This document shows, piece after piece, positions 23,695 to 31,737 of a stretch of 64,000 bases of DNA. A program made the position numbers and the translations under genes. The notes below the pieces were generated by a model. The model had not been told where the DNA came from, made no database searches, and saw only the letters and a program-made list of their open reading frames with translations. The DNA is from AEGEAN-183 sp964614345 (GTDB lineage: Bacteria > Pseudomonadota > Gammaproteobacteria > Magnimaribacterales > Magnimaribacteraceae): positions 1-64,000 of the forward strand of contig CAZTLP010000002.1 in the NCBI GenBank assembly GCA_964614345.1, written 5' to 3'. Every line of letters starts with the position of its first letter. Position 1 is the stretch's first letter.

Positions 23695-24975
23695 ATGAAG
23701 GTCTTAATTGTCGGCAGTGGAGGAAGAGAACACGCACTGGCATGGAAGGCAAAGCTCAGTCAATTAGTTGATGTCGTTTACGTAGCGCCCGGCAATGGAG
23801 GTACAGCAAATGAAGCTGGTGTTACCAATGTAGAAATTGCAGCTGATGATATAGATGGACTTGCAGATTTTGCTCAAGTTAATGAAATAGATCTAACTAT
23901 CGTAGGTCCTGAGGTTCCGCTAGTAGTCGGCATAACCGATAAATTTGAATCGCTAAATCTAAATTGCTTTGGTCCTTCTAAGAAGGCTGCTCAGTTAGAA
24001 GGGTCAAAAGAATTTATGAAAAGCTTCCTAATAAGACATGAAATACCAACGGCAATCTACGAATCCTTTACCGAACTAGAAACAGCTTTAGAATATTTAA
24101 AAAATTCATCAATCCCCGTTGTTATCAAAGCCGATGGGCTGGCTGCAGGAAAAGGAGTTACAGTGGCGCAAAGTTATGATGAGGCAGAAAAGGCCATTAG
24201 GGCTTGTCTTGAAGAAAATACTTTTGGTGACGCTGGCAATAAAGTAATAGTTGAAGAATTTCTTGAAGGTGAAGAGGCAAGTTTTATAGTTTTGACCGAC
24301 GGCAAGACTATTCTTCCTTTAGCGTCTTCTCAAGATCATAAGACCAGAGACAATGAAGACAAAGGTCCGAACACTGGGGGTATGGGAGCTTACTCACCAG
24401 CTCCTGTTGTAACAAATGAAATTCATGAGAAGATCATGCGAGAAGTTATAACACCAACCATTGAGGGTCTGACTAAGGAAGGAATAAATTATTGTGGTTT
24501 TCTTTATGCAGGAGTAATGATAGATAACCAGCAGAACATAAAGGTGTTGGAATTTAACTGCCGGTTTGGAGATCCAGAAACACAACCAATTTTAATGAGA
24601 TTGGAATCTGATCTTGTTGAGCTATGTTATCAAGCGAGCAAAAGAGAATTACAACAAATACAACTGCAATGGAATCCAAAAGTTTCTTTAGGTGTAGTTA
24701 TGGCTGCCGGTGGCTATCCTTATGATTACGAAAAAGGATATACCATTCAAGGCCTGCCGCATGAGACTGAAAACCTTAAGGTATTCCATGCTGGTACGAA
24801 GGTTAAGAATGATCTTGTCAAGACTAATGGGGGGAGAGTACTCTGTGTTACTGCATTAGGAGAAAACACTACTGAAGCACAACTTAATGCTTATAATTGT
24901 GTCGAACAAATTAAGTGGAAGAACTGTTTTTATAGGACAGATATAGGTTACCGGGCTATAGAGAGAGAATCATGA
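23695..24975 (+). CDS. purD: Phosphoribosylamine-glycine ligase (GAR synthetase)
   Basis: The 426-residue ATP-grasp ligase joins phosphoribosylamine and glycine in purine synthesis. It opens with V-L-I-V-G-S-G-G-R-E-H-A. The ATP-grasp signature includes I-K-A-D-G-L-A-A-G-K-G near 150, and metal and ATP residues appear in L-E-F-N-C-R-F-G-D-P-E near 285. The length is normal. Its stop overlaps the coq7 start by four bases (ATGA), implying coupled translation. Confidence 0.98.
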   Translation: MKVLIVGSGGREHALAWKAKLSQLVDVVYVAPGNGGTANEAGVTNVEIAADDIDGLADFAQVNEIDLTIVGPEVPLVVGITDKFESLNLNCFGPSKKAAQLEGSKEFMKSFLIRHEIPTAIYESFTELETALEYLKNSSIPVVIKADGLAAGKGVTVAQSYDEAEKAIRACLEENTFGDAGNKVIVEEFLEGEEASFIVLTDGKTILPLASSQDHKTRDNEDKGPNTGGMGAYSPAPVVTNEIHEKIMREVITPTIEGLTKEGINYCGFLYAGVMIDNQQNIKVLEFNCRFGDPETQPILMRLESDLVELCYQASKRELQQIQLQWNPKVSLGVVMAAGGYPYDYEKGYTIQGLPHETENLKVFHAGTKVKNDLVKTNGGRVLCVTALGENTTEAQLNAYNCVEQIKWKNCFYRTDIGYRAIERES

Positions 24976-25604
24976 AGAATTTTTTAGATGACTTGATTAT
25001 TGAACTAGACAGAGGAATACAATCGTCTTTTTCAAATGTACAGGAACATCAAAGAAATTACCCAGCTGAATCCACTCAAGAAGTTGAACTCAATGAATTT
25101 GAAAAAAATCACTCTGCTGGCTTAATGAGAGTTAATCATTCAGGAGAGGTTTGTGCTCAAGCCCTCTACCTTGGCCAAAGCTTGACAGCTGAATTTAAAG
25201 AAACTCGGGATCAAATGAAGCAGGCAGCTGAGGAAGAGATGGACCACTTAGCCTGGTGTAATCGACGCCTTGATGAATTAGGAGATAGTCCTAGTGTTCT
25301 CAACCCTCTTTGGTACTTTATGTCATTCTCAATAGGTGCGCTAACTGGCTTGGCTGGAGACAAATGGAGTTTAGGTTTTGTGGAAGAAACAGAAAAACAG
25401 GTGGTGAATCATTTAGATTCTCATCTTGATAAAGTCTCAGACAAAGACATCAAAACAAAAACCGTCATAAGAAAAATGAGAGAAGACGAAGATAACCATG
25501 CAAAACAGGCAAAAAAATCTGGAGCAAGTGAATTACCAGATGAAGTTAAAGCCGGAATGTCTTGGATAGCTAGATTAATGACATCTACAAGTTATTACAT
25601 CTAA
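24972..25604 (+). CDS. coq7: 2-polyprenyl-3-methyl-6-methoxy-benzoquinol hydroxylase
   Basis: The 210-residue diiron monooxygenase adds the C6 hydroxyl in ubiquinone synthesis. Ligand motifs are visible: N-H-S-G-E-V (near 57-62), E-E-E-M-D-H (near 90), E-E-T-E-K-Q-V-V-N-H (near 140) and E-D-E-D-N-H (near 175). These give the four Glu and two His of the COQ7 diiron site. It should be a peripheral inner-membrane enzyme. It overlaps purD by four bases. ubiA of the same pathway lies at 62.4 kb. Confidence 0.96.
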   Translation: MKNFLDDLIIELDRGIQSSFSNVQEHQRNYPAESTQEVELNEFEKNHSAGLMRVNHSGEVCAQALYLGQSLTAEFKETRDQMKQAAEEEMDHLAWCNRRLDELGDSPSVLNPLWYFMSFSIGALTGLAGDKWSLGFVEETEKQVVNHLDSHLDKVSDKDIKTKTVIRKMREDEDNHAKQAKKSGASELPDEVKAGMSWIARLMTSTSYYI

Positions 25605-25627
25605 TGGTGAAATTTAAATTAAATTTA

Positions 25628-25655
25628 TTGCTAAATTGTTTTACATAAGTATAGT
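25628..25655 (+). promoter_or_regulatory. Sigma-70 promoter of the RRM protein gene
   Basis: TTGCTA (25628-25633) is 16 bases from TATAGT (25650-25655), followed by the GC-rich stretch GCGTCTCGC. The start would be near 25662, giving a leader of about 40 bases that ends in TTAGGA before the ATG. The leader carries a short inverted pairing, GCAGTatcACTGC (25673-25685), which could form a small hairpin. Confidence 0.55.
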
Positions 25656-25699
25656 GCGTCTCGCAGTATCACTGCATTCGTTTAATTAGGAAAAAATAT

Positions 25700-25945
25700 A
25701 TGAATTTGTACGTAGGAAATCTTCCGTGGAGTTGCACGGAGGAAGAGCTGGAAGCTCATTTTGCACAGTGCGGTCCTGTTAAGGCCGTTAGAATAATTAC
25801 TGAAGGTAGATCAGGCCGCTCAAAAGGGTTTGGTTTCGTCGAAATGGAATCCTCTGATGGAGGACAGTCCGCAATAGACACTCTTAACGGTAAAGATTTC
25901 GGTGGAAGAGAGCTAAGAGTAGATACGGCTACGGAAAGAAGTTAA
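25700..25945 (+). CDS. Single-RRM RNA-binding protein
   Basis: The 81-residue protein is essentially one RNA recognition motif. RNP2 is L-Y-V-G-N-L (residues 3-8) and RNP1 is K-G-F-G-F-V-E-M (near 43-50), with aromatic residues at the RNA-stacking positions. Short proteins of this kind are common in cyanobacteria and some proteobacteria, often cold-induced, and bind single-stranded RNA. Unlike many relatives it has no glycine-rich tail. It has its own promoter with a GC-rich discriminator. Confidence 0.93.
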   Translation: MNLYVGNLPWSCTEEELEAHFAQCGPVKAVRIITEGRSGRSKGFGFVEMESSDGGQSAIDTLNGKDFGGRELRVDTATERS

Positions 25946-25971
25946 TAAATCTTCTTTTACCGATTAAAGTC

Positions 25972-26292
25972 TCACTCGTCTTCGACCACAACAGCAGTCC
26001 CTATAACCAATAACTCAGCGGCTCCTTGTGAGATCACTGACGTGGTTGTAGAAACACTTATTATGGCATTGGCTCCTATTTGCTCTGCATCTTGGACCAT
26101 GCGATCTATGGCCTGTTCTCTACTCTCTGCCATAAGTTTTGTATATTCCTGAATTTCTCCTCCAACAATATTCTTGAATACTGCCAGAATATCTTTGCCA
26201 ATATGCCTTGCTCTTATCGTATTACCTTTTACTAAACCTAAAGTTTTAACTATTTTCTTTCCTGGTATATCAGGACTCGATACAACCAACAT
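25972..26292 (-). CDS. YbjQ/UPF0145 family protein
   Basis: The 106-residue protein matches YbjQ. It has an early S-S-P-D-I-P-G strand, G-N-T-I-R-A-R-H-I-G-K-D, R-E-Q-A-I-D-R-M, and A-D/N-A-I-I-S-V-S, and ends in G-T-A-V-V-V-E. The family forms pentamers resembling a pore or a heavy-metal-binding fold, and its function is not established. It starts two bases after the stop of the small membrane protein gene on the same strand, at the tail of the trp run. Confidence 0.9.
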   Translation of the reverse strand: MLVVSSPDIPGKKIVKTLGLVKGNTIRARHIGKDILAVFKNIVGGEIQEYTKLMAESREQAIDRMVQDAEQIGANAIISVSTTTSVISQGAAELLVIGTAVVVEDE

Positions 26293-26294
26293 AT

Positions 26295-26510
26295 CTATAT
26301 CTCCACATCTTTATAGGGATCATCTTTAGATTCTTTATAACGTTGCCGCATTGCTGAAATAAGTAAAATCAGTATTCCCAACCAAAGAACTAAAATCGAT
26401 ATTGTGAACACTAAAGACTCTGATTCAAGAATCCCTCTATAGATCCCAAACACTGTTAAAAGGAGCCAACCACCTATCAGAGCAACAATTCCAAAATTTT
26501 TCACATCCAA
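26295..26510 (-). CDS. Small membrane protein of unknown function
   Basis: The 71-residue protein has two hydrophobic segments (about residues 5-24 and 32-54) and a charged C-terminal tail, so it is probably an inner-membrane hairpin. I recognise no family. It lies six bases downstream of trpC and two bases upstream of the ybjQ-like gene, so it is co-transcribed with both. Confidence 0.65.
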   Translation of the reverse strand: MDVKNFGIVALIGGWLLLTVFGIYRGILESESLVFTISILVLWLGILILLISAMRQRYKESKDDPYKDVEI

Positions 26511-26516
26511 GATTAT

Positions 26517-27311
26517 CTAGTTAAAAAAGAGATTCTTCAACTCCTTTCCAGGATCTTCTGCCCTCATAAATGCCTCACCAACTAGGAATGCATTGACACC
26601 TGATGACATTATTTTTTTAACATCTTCAGAAGATTTAATACCACTTTCTGACACAGTAAGGATTTCTCTGGGTATTTCTTCAACCAATCTTTCAGTTGTT
26701 TCTAAATTAACTTCAAATGTTTCAAGGTTCCGGTTATTTATTCCAATCAAGTTAGGGTTTATTTCTAAAGCTGTTTCTACTTCCTCTTCGTCATGAACTT
26801 CAATTAAAACTTCGAGATTTAGATCTGAAGCAAGTTGACTAAACTCTTGCAGTTGGTTTTTTGATAAAGCAGCCACTATTAATAATATGCAATCTGCCCC
26901 TTTAAGCAGACTTTCATAAATTTGATATTCATCAACAATAAAATCTTTCCTTAATACCGGCAGATCAACTGTCTCTTTTACTATTGAGATATGTTCTAAA
27001 GAACCTTTAAAAAAAGGTTCATCAGTTAGAATACTTAAACAGGCAGCCTTAGCTTCTAGATATTGTTTAGCTAACTCTGAGGGGTTGTAATTTTCTCTTA
27101 TCAGTCCTTGGCTTGGAGAAGCTTTCTTCATTTCAGCTATAACTGCCACACGATGAGATTCTATTGAGGTCCTCAAAGATTCTGCAAAACATCCTTTAGA
27201 TAAAAGAAGCTCAGATGATGTAGAAGTTTCAAGTAATGGAGATGTCTTTTTTTTCTCTTCGACAGAAGCCTTTGTAACTTTTAGTATCTCGTCTAGGTAA
27301 GTGCTTTTCAT
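26517..27311 (-). CDS. trpC: Indole-3-glycerol phosphate synthase
   Basis: The 264-residue TIM-barrel enzyme closes the indole ring in tryptophan synthesis. Visible are V-I-A-E-M-K-K-A-S-P-S near 55, the D-E-P-F-F-K-G-S loop, V-L-R-K-D-F-I near 120, I-G-I-N-N-R-N-L near 190 and V-S-E-S-G-I near 220, which hold the catalytic Glu and Lys residues. It is a monofunctional TrpC not fused to TrpF. It follows trpD by eight bases. Confidence 0.97.
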   Translation of the reverse strand: MKSTYLDEILKVTKASVEEKKKTSPLLETSTSSELLLSKGCFAESLRTSIESHRVAVIAEMKKASPSQGLIRENYNPSELAKQYLEAKAACLSILTDEPFFKGSLEHISIVKETVDLPVLRKDFIVDEYQIYESLLKGADCILLIVAALSKNQLQEFSQLASDLNLEVLIEVHDEEEVETALEINPNLIGINNRNLETFEVNLETTERLVEEIPREILTVSESGIKSSEDVKKIMSSGVNAFLVGEAFMRAEDPGKELKNLFFN

Positions 27312-27319
27312 TTAAACTT

Positions 27320-28336
27320 TTACAAAGACTGACTGTACTCAACAAGTTCATCAAGTTTTTTTAAACCACGGCCTTCACTAATATTATGTAAAGACATATC
27401 AATTCCTTCTTTCAAACTTCCAGCCAAACCCGCTACATAAAGGGCTGCTCCAGAAGTCATAGCTACCATTTGAGTGGCTGCTTGATTTTCCCCTCTTAAA
27501 GCTTCTTTAGCAATCTGCAAGCTTTCTTCGGGTGAGCTTACTTTGAGATTTTCTATCGGTAATATCTTTAATCCAAAATCTTCAGGTGAAATGGAATACT
27601 CATTTATTTCTCCGCCTCGTAACTCAGCAATGGAGGTTGAGGAGGCAGAACTAATTTCATCTAGGCCATCTTCTGAATGTAAAACTAATACATTCTCGCT
27701 GCCCAATTCTTTCAACACTTCGGCTAAAGGTCTAATCCATTTAGAATCAAAAACACCCAATACTTGATTTAAAGCTCCAGCAGGATTCGTTAATGGACCC
27801 AATAAGTTAAATATGGTTTTTATTCCAAGTTCTTTTCTTGGGCCAATCGCATATTTCATTGCGCTATGGTGAGCAGGTGCAAACATAAATCCTAAACCCA
27901 CTTTTTCAATACAATCTTTTACTTGTTCAGGATTAAGATCTAAAGACACTCCAGCAACTTCTAGAAGATCCGCACTACCACTCTTTCTGGTAGCACTACG
28001 ATTTCCATGTTTTGCAACTTTTGCTCCACAAGAACTGGCTACAAATGCTGCTGTAGTTGATACATTAAAAATACCTGATCCAACACCACCAGTTCCACAA
28101 GTATCTACAAGATGTTTTGTATTAACAGGTACTTTTGTTGAAAGTGATCGCATGACTTCAGCTGATCCAATTACCTCTTCTACAGATTCTCCTTTAGAAC
28201 TAAGAGACAACAAGAAACTTTTAATCTGATTTTCAGAAGCTAATCCCGTTAAAATTTGATTCATAACTGAAGAAATCTCCTTTCTAGACAAGTTTTGACC
28301 AAAATTAATTTTTTTTATGCCGTCTTCAATTTTCAT
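27320..28336 (-). CDS. trpD: Anthranilate phosphoribosyltransferase
   Basis: The 338-residue enzyme transfers phosphoribose to anthranilate. The D-T-C-G-T-G-G PRPP-binding loop is near residue 83, with K-H-G-N-R-S near 110 and G-P-L-T-N-P near 180. It is the separate TrpD form, not fused to TrpG. It lies six bases after trpG and eight bases before trpC in the operon. Confidence 0.97.
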   Translation of the reverse strand: MKIEDGIKKINFGQNLSRKEISSVMNQILTGLASENQIKSFLLSLSSKGESVEEVIGSAEVMRSLSTKVPVNTKHLVDTCGTGGVGSGIFNVSTTAAFVASSCGAKVAKHGNRSATRKSGSADLLEVAGVSLDLNPEQVKDCIEKVGLGFMFAPAHHSAMKYAIGPRKELGIKTIFNLLGPLTNPAGALNQVLGVFDSKWIRPLAEVLKELGSENVLVLHSEDGLDEISSASSTSIAELRGGEINEYSISPEDFGLKILPIENLKVSSPEESLQIAKEALRGENQAATQMVAMTSGAALYVAGLAGSLKEGIDMSLHNISEGRGLKKLDELVEYSQSL

Positions 28337-28342
28337 TAATAA

Positions 28343-28906
28343 TTAGTAACTTAAAAAGTTTCTTAATATTTCCATTCCCTGCTCAGTTGCAATTGATTCA
28401 GGGTGAAATTGCAGTCCAAATAATGGTAATTTTTCATGTTGAATTGCCATTATCGTTTTATTTTCTGTCCAGGCAGTAATATGAAAATCCTTATCTAGAG
28501 TCTTTTCTTCAATTATTAATGAATGATATCTAGTGGCTTTAAAGGAATTTTCGACGCCTTTAAACAATCCTGACCCATCATGAATAATTTCTGAGAGCTT
28601 TCCATGCATAATTTTATTTGCCCCGATTATATTTGCTCCAAAAGCAGCTCCTAAGCATTGATGGCCTAAACAGACTCCCAAAATTGGAAGTTTATCTTTA
28701 AATTTTTTTATTAAATCGACTGAAATACCAGCTTCTTTAGGTGTACAAGGCCCCGGGGAGATAACTATATATTCTGGACTTTTCTTCTCTATATCATCTA
28801 AAGAAATTAGATCATTACGATGCACTTCTACTTCTTGTCCCAATTGATAGAAATACTGAACTAGGTTGTAAGTGAAAGAATCGTAGTTATCAATCATTAA
28901 TAACAT
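28343..28906 (-). CDS. trpG: Anthranilate synthase glutamine amidotransferase subunit
   Basis: The 187-residue class I glutamine amidotransferase supplies ammonia to TrpE. The D-N-Y-D-S-F-T-Y start is diagnostic. The nucleophile Cys sits in G-V-C-L-G-H-Q near 79, and the catalytic His-x-Glu in F-H-P-E-S-I near 170. The family also serves PabB in folate synthesis. It lies three bases after trpE, giving the order trpE-G-D-C. Confidence 0.97.
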   Translation of the reverse strand: MLLMIDNYDSFTYNLVQYFYQLGQEVEVHRNDLISLDDIEKKSPEYIVISPGPCTPKEAGISVDLIKKFKDKLPILGVCLGHQCLGAAFGANIIGANKIMHGKLSEIIHDGSGLFKGVENSFKATRYHSLIIEEKTLDKDFHITAWTENKTIMAIQHEKLPLFGLQFHPESIATEQGMEILRNFLSY

Positions 28907-28909
28907 AAA

Positions 28910-30355
28910 TTAACCTTTCAACTTTTGTTGGACCATTTCAACGGCTTTAAAAATTGCCCTACCCTTATTTAAAGACTCCTTCCACTCTAGTTCAGGATCT
29001 GAGTCTGCCACGAAACCTCCCCCGGCTTGAATGTATAAAACTTCATCTTTAATTATTGCTGTCCTAATTGTTATTGCCATATCCATATTCCCTTGCCAAG
29101 AAAAATATCCTATTGCGCCACCATAGATACCTCTTTTTACTGGTTCAAATTCATCTATTATCTCCATTGCTCTTATTTTGGGAGCACCTGAAAGGGTACC
29201 AGCTGGAAAAGTAGCTCTAAAAACATCCATTGATTTAAGTCCCTTTCTTAATTTGGCCCTAACATTAGAGACCATGTGCATTACATGACTGTATCTTTCA
29301 ATTCCAAACCTCTGCGTTACTTCAACAGTTCCTGGTTCTGCTATCCTGCCAATGTCATTCCTTCCTAAATCAATTAACATAAGATGCTCAGCTATCTCCT
29401 TAGGATCATTAACCATATCTTCTTCCATCGCAATATCATCCATATCATCTTTTCCTCTCCTTCTAGTTCCTGCTATAGGCCTAACAGTTACTTCTCCGTT
29501 TTCTAATCTAGCTAAAATTTCAGGAGAAGAACCCACAATATGAAATTCTTCTAGGTTTAAATAATAGAGATATGGAGAGGGGTTCAGATGACGTATTGAG
29601 CGATATAACTCAACAGGATCTGAGGTAAAGGGTACTGACATCCTTTGAGAACAAACAACCTGCATTACATCTCCTGCTCTTATATATTCTTTAATCTTTT
29701 CCACTGATTCTTTAAACTCTTTTTCACCAAATCCTGAAACAAAATCTTTCTCAGTGACAGGACTATTTATTTCTTCTGGATTATTGAGGGCTAAAGGAGT
29801 CAGCAATTTATCTGAGAGCTCTTTAAGTCTTTCATTAGCCGAAGTTATATCTTCTTTCGATTCACTTTTAGACAAAACGATCAGATGCAATTTATTATTA
29901 AGGTTATCAAAGACAGCCACTTCCTCTGAAAGCATAAAAAGGGCATCTGGAGTACCTAAAGGATCTGGAAGATTGGACTGGGATAGTCTAGGTTCAATAT
30001 ATCTAATACAGTCATAACCAAGATACCCAACTAATCCACCAGTGAATCCTGGTAGTTCCTCGTTGACTTTTACTTTAATATTTTCTTGGTATTCCTCTAA
30101 AAACTTTAGAGGATCTTCAGAAATTAACTTCTCTGTGATCTTGCCATCTTCCCAAATTTGGATTTCATTATTGAATACTTTAATCACTGTTGAGGCAGGA
30201 AGTCCGATGAGAGAATACCTAGCCCACTTCTCCCCTCCTTCAACAGACTCAAATAAATATGAATAAGGTTGGTTTCCTAGTTTCTTGAAAACACTCAAGG
30301 GTGTTTCCATATCTGCCAAGATTTCAACAGAAATAGGAATTCTTTGCTGGGACAT
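28910..30355 (-). CDS. trpE: Anthranilate synthase component I
   Basis: The 481-residue enzyme converts chorismate to anthranilate. The N-terminal L-F-E-S motif near residue 35 belongs to the tryptophan feedback site. The chorismate-binding core shows P-I-A-G-T-R-R-R-G near 300, G-R-N-D-I-G-R, A-T-F-P-A-G-T-L-S-G-A-P-K and Q-A-G-G-G. It is about 10-15 residues shorter at the N-terminus than the Pseudomonas enzyme. The frame cannot be extended because the rpe stop lies in frame just upstream. Only 18 bases separate it from rpe, so no leader-peptide attenuator fits. Confidence 0.97.
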   Translation of the reverse strand: MSQQRIPISVEILADMETPLSVFKKLGNQPYSYLFESVEGGEKWARYSLIGLPASTVIKVFNNEIQIWEDGKITEKLISEDPLKFLEEYQENIKVKVNEELPGFTGGLVGYLGYDCIRYIEPRLSQSNLPDPLGTPDALFMLSEEVAVFDNLNNKLHLIVLSKSESKEDITSANERLKELSDKLLTPLALNNPEEINSPVTEKDFVSGFGEKEFKESVEKIKEYIRAGDVMQVVCSQRMSVPFTSDPVELYRSIRHLNPSPYLYYLNLEEFHIVGSSPEILARLENGEVTVRPIAGTRRRGKDDMDDIAMEEDMVNDPKEIAEHLMLIDLGRNDIGRIAEPGTVEVTQRFGIERYSHVMHMVSNVRAKLRKGLKSMDVFRATFPAGTLSGAPKIRAMEIIDEFEPVKRGIYGGAIGYFSWQGNMDMAITIRTAIIKDEVLYIQAGGGFVADSDPELEWKESLNKGRAIFKAVEMVQQKLKG

Positions 30356-30373
30356 AAATTTGTATATTAAGAG

Positions 30374-31042
30374 TTAGTTTAATGATTGACGCATTTTGGA
30401 AATGACATCTTGATAACTCGACTCTCCGAATATTCCCGAGCCTGAAACAAATGTATCTGCTCCCGCATTAGCAACTTCAGCGATATTATCCAATTTAATA
30501 CCCCCATCAACCTCTAATCTAATGTTTAATTTCTTTTGATCTATGGTCTTTCTCAAAGCTGAAATTTTATCCATTACTGAAGGGATAAAATCCTGACCTC
30601 CAAAACCTGGGTTAACAGACATAAGTAAAACCATATCTAATTTATCCCAACAATTATCTAATAAATTTAAAGAGGTTTCTGGATTTAACACTAAGCCAGT
30701 TTTACAGCCATGATTTTTAACTAATTGCAGAGATCTATCGACATGATCAGACGCTTCAGGATGAAAAGTTATATAGGTAGCTCCTGCTTTAGCAAAATCT
30801 TCAATAAGATTATCAATTGGTTTTACCATCAAATGAACATCTATAGGAGCAGTAACTCCATAATCCCTTAAAGCCTTACAAACCATGGGGCCAATAGTCA
30901 AATTAGGGACAAAGTGATTGTCCATCACATCAAAGTGTACCCAGTCTGCACCAGCTTCTAGAACCGCATCTACTTCTTCTCCTAGTCGAGCAAAATCAGC
31001 TGAAAGTATTGATGGGGCTATGATATTTTCTTGTTTTGCCAT
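30374..31042 (-). CDS. rpe: Ribulose-phosphate 3-epimerase
   Basis: The 222-residue TIM-barrel enzyme interconverts ribulose 5-phosphate and xylulose 5-phosphate. Landmarks are P-S-I-L-S-A-D-F near residue 11, H-F-D-V-M-D-N-H-F-V-P-N near 35, M-S-V-N-P-G-F-G-G-Q near 140 and E-V-D-G-G-I near 176. Pseudomonads have gph between rpe and trpE and it is missing here. The gene lies 26 bases after murU. Confidence 0.97.
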   Translation of the reverse strand: MAKQENIIAPSILSADFARLGEEVDAVLEAGADWVHFDVMDNHFVPNLTIGPMVCKALRDYGVTAPIDVHLMVKPIDNLIEDFAKAGATYITFHPEASDHVDRSLQLVKNHGCKTGLVLNPETSLNLLDNCWDKLDMVLLMSVNPGFGGQDFIPSVMDKISALRKTIDQKKLNIRLEVDGGIKLDNIAEVANAGADTFVSGSGIFGESSYQDVISKMRQSLN

Positions 31043-31068
31043 CTCGTTTATCTCAAGGGCGGCAAAGT

Positions 31069-31737
31069 TTACTCTTCCAATAAGTAAGCGTCTAATTTTT
31101 CTAAGTCTTCTATTGTATTTATATTTACCAGATAACCTCCGTAAACTTCCGCTGATACTTGTCCCTTCTCACTTGCTGGTAACAGAATTTCCTGCCATAA
31201 ATCATATTTGCCTGCCTTTGTGGCTATAAACAACTGTGGGTCAATTAAAGCCAATCCAGAAAAAGTAAGATTTCTTCCTTTACCCAAAGAATTAACCTTA
31301 CCTTTATCTAAATACATATCCCCTTCAGGATTCTCTGGTGGATTTTCTATCAAGATTAGATGCGCTAAAGAGTCGTTATTTAGGGATAAATTTGACAAAT
31401 TAAAGTCTGTCCAAACATCTCCACTCATGACTATAAAGGGCTCATTTCCAATAGAACTTAAAGCGTTACCTATGCCTCCGCCTGTCCCTAAAAGCTCTTT
31501 TTCGTACATATATTCAATATTCATTCCCCATCTAGAACCATCACCCAAGAAATTTTCAATTTGTTCTCCTTCATGAAATAAATTAATAAGTAAATGATCT
31601 ATCCCGAATGACTGTAGTCTTTCAACATGCCATGAAAGCAAAGGCTTCCCTCCTACATCTATAAGGCTTTTTGGTTTACTTTCAGTATGCGGCAAAAGCC
31701 TTGTTCCTAATCCTGCAGCTAATAAAAAGACTTTCAT
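31069..31737 (-). CDS. murU: N-acetylmuramate-1-phosphate uridylyltransferase
   Basis: The 222-residue nucleotidyltransferase starts with V-F-L-L-A-A-G-L-G-T-R-L and K-P-K-S-L, the nucleotide-binding loop of sugar-phosphate nucleotidyltransferases. V-M-S-G-D-V-W near 105 carries the metal Asp. Together with the adjacent kinase it matches MurU of the Pseudomonas cell-wall recycling route, which makes UDP-MurNAc without the early MurA/B steps. It overlaps the kinase stop by four bases (ATGA). The lptD linkage also supports the call. Confidence 0.88.
   Translation of the reverse strand: MKVFLLAAGLGTRLLPHTESKPKSLIDVGGKPLLSWHVERLQSFGIDHLLINLFHEGEQIENFLGDGSRWGMNIEYMYEKELLGTGGGIGNALSSIGNEPFIVMSGDVWTDFNLSNLSLNNDSLAHLILIENPPENPEGDMYLDKGKVNSLGKGRNLTFSGLALIDPQLFIATKAGKYDLWQEILLPASEKGQVSAEVYGGYLVNINTIEDLEKLDAYLLEE

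Noticed and set aside
30356..30373. Tryptophan leader/attenuator before trpE
   Set aside because: Only 18 bases separate the rpe stop from the trpE ATG, too short for a leader peptide and hairpins.
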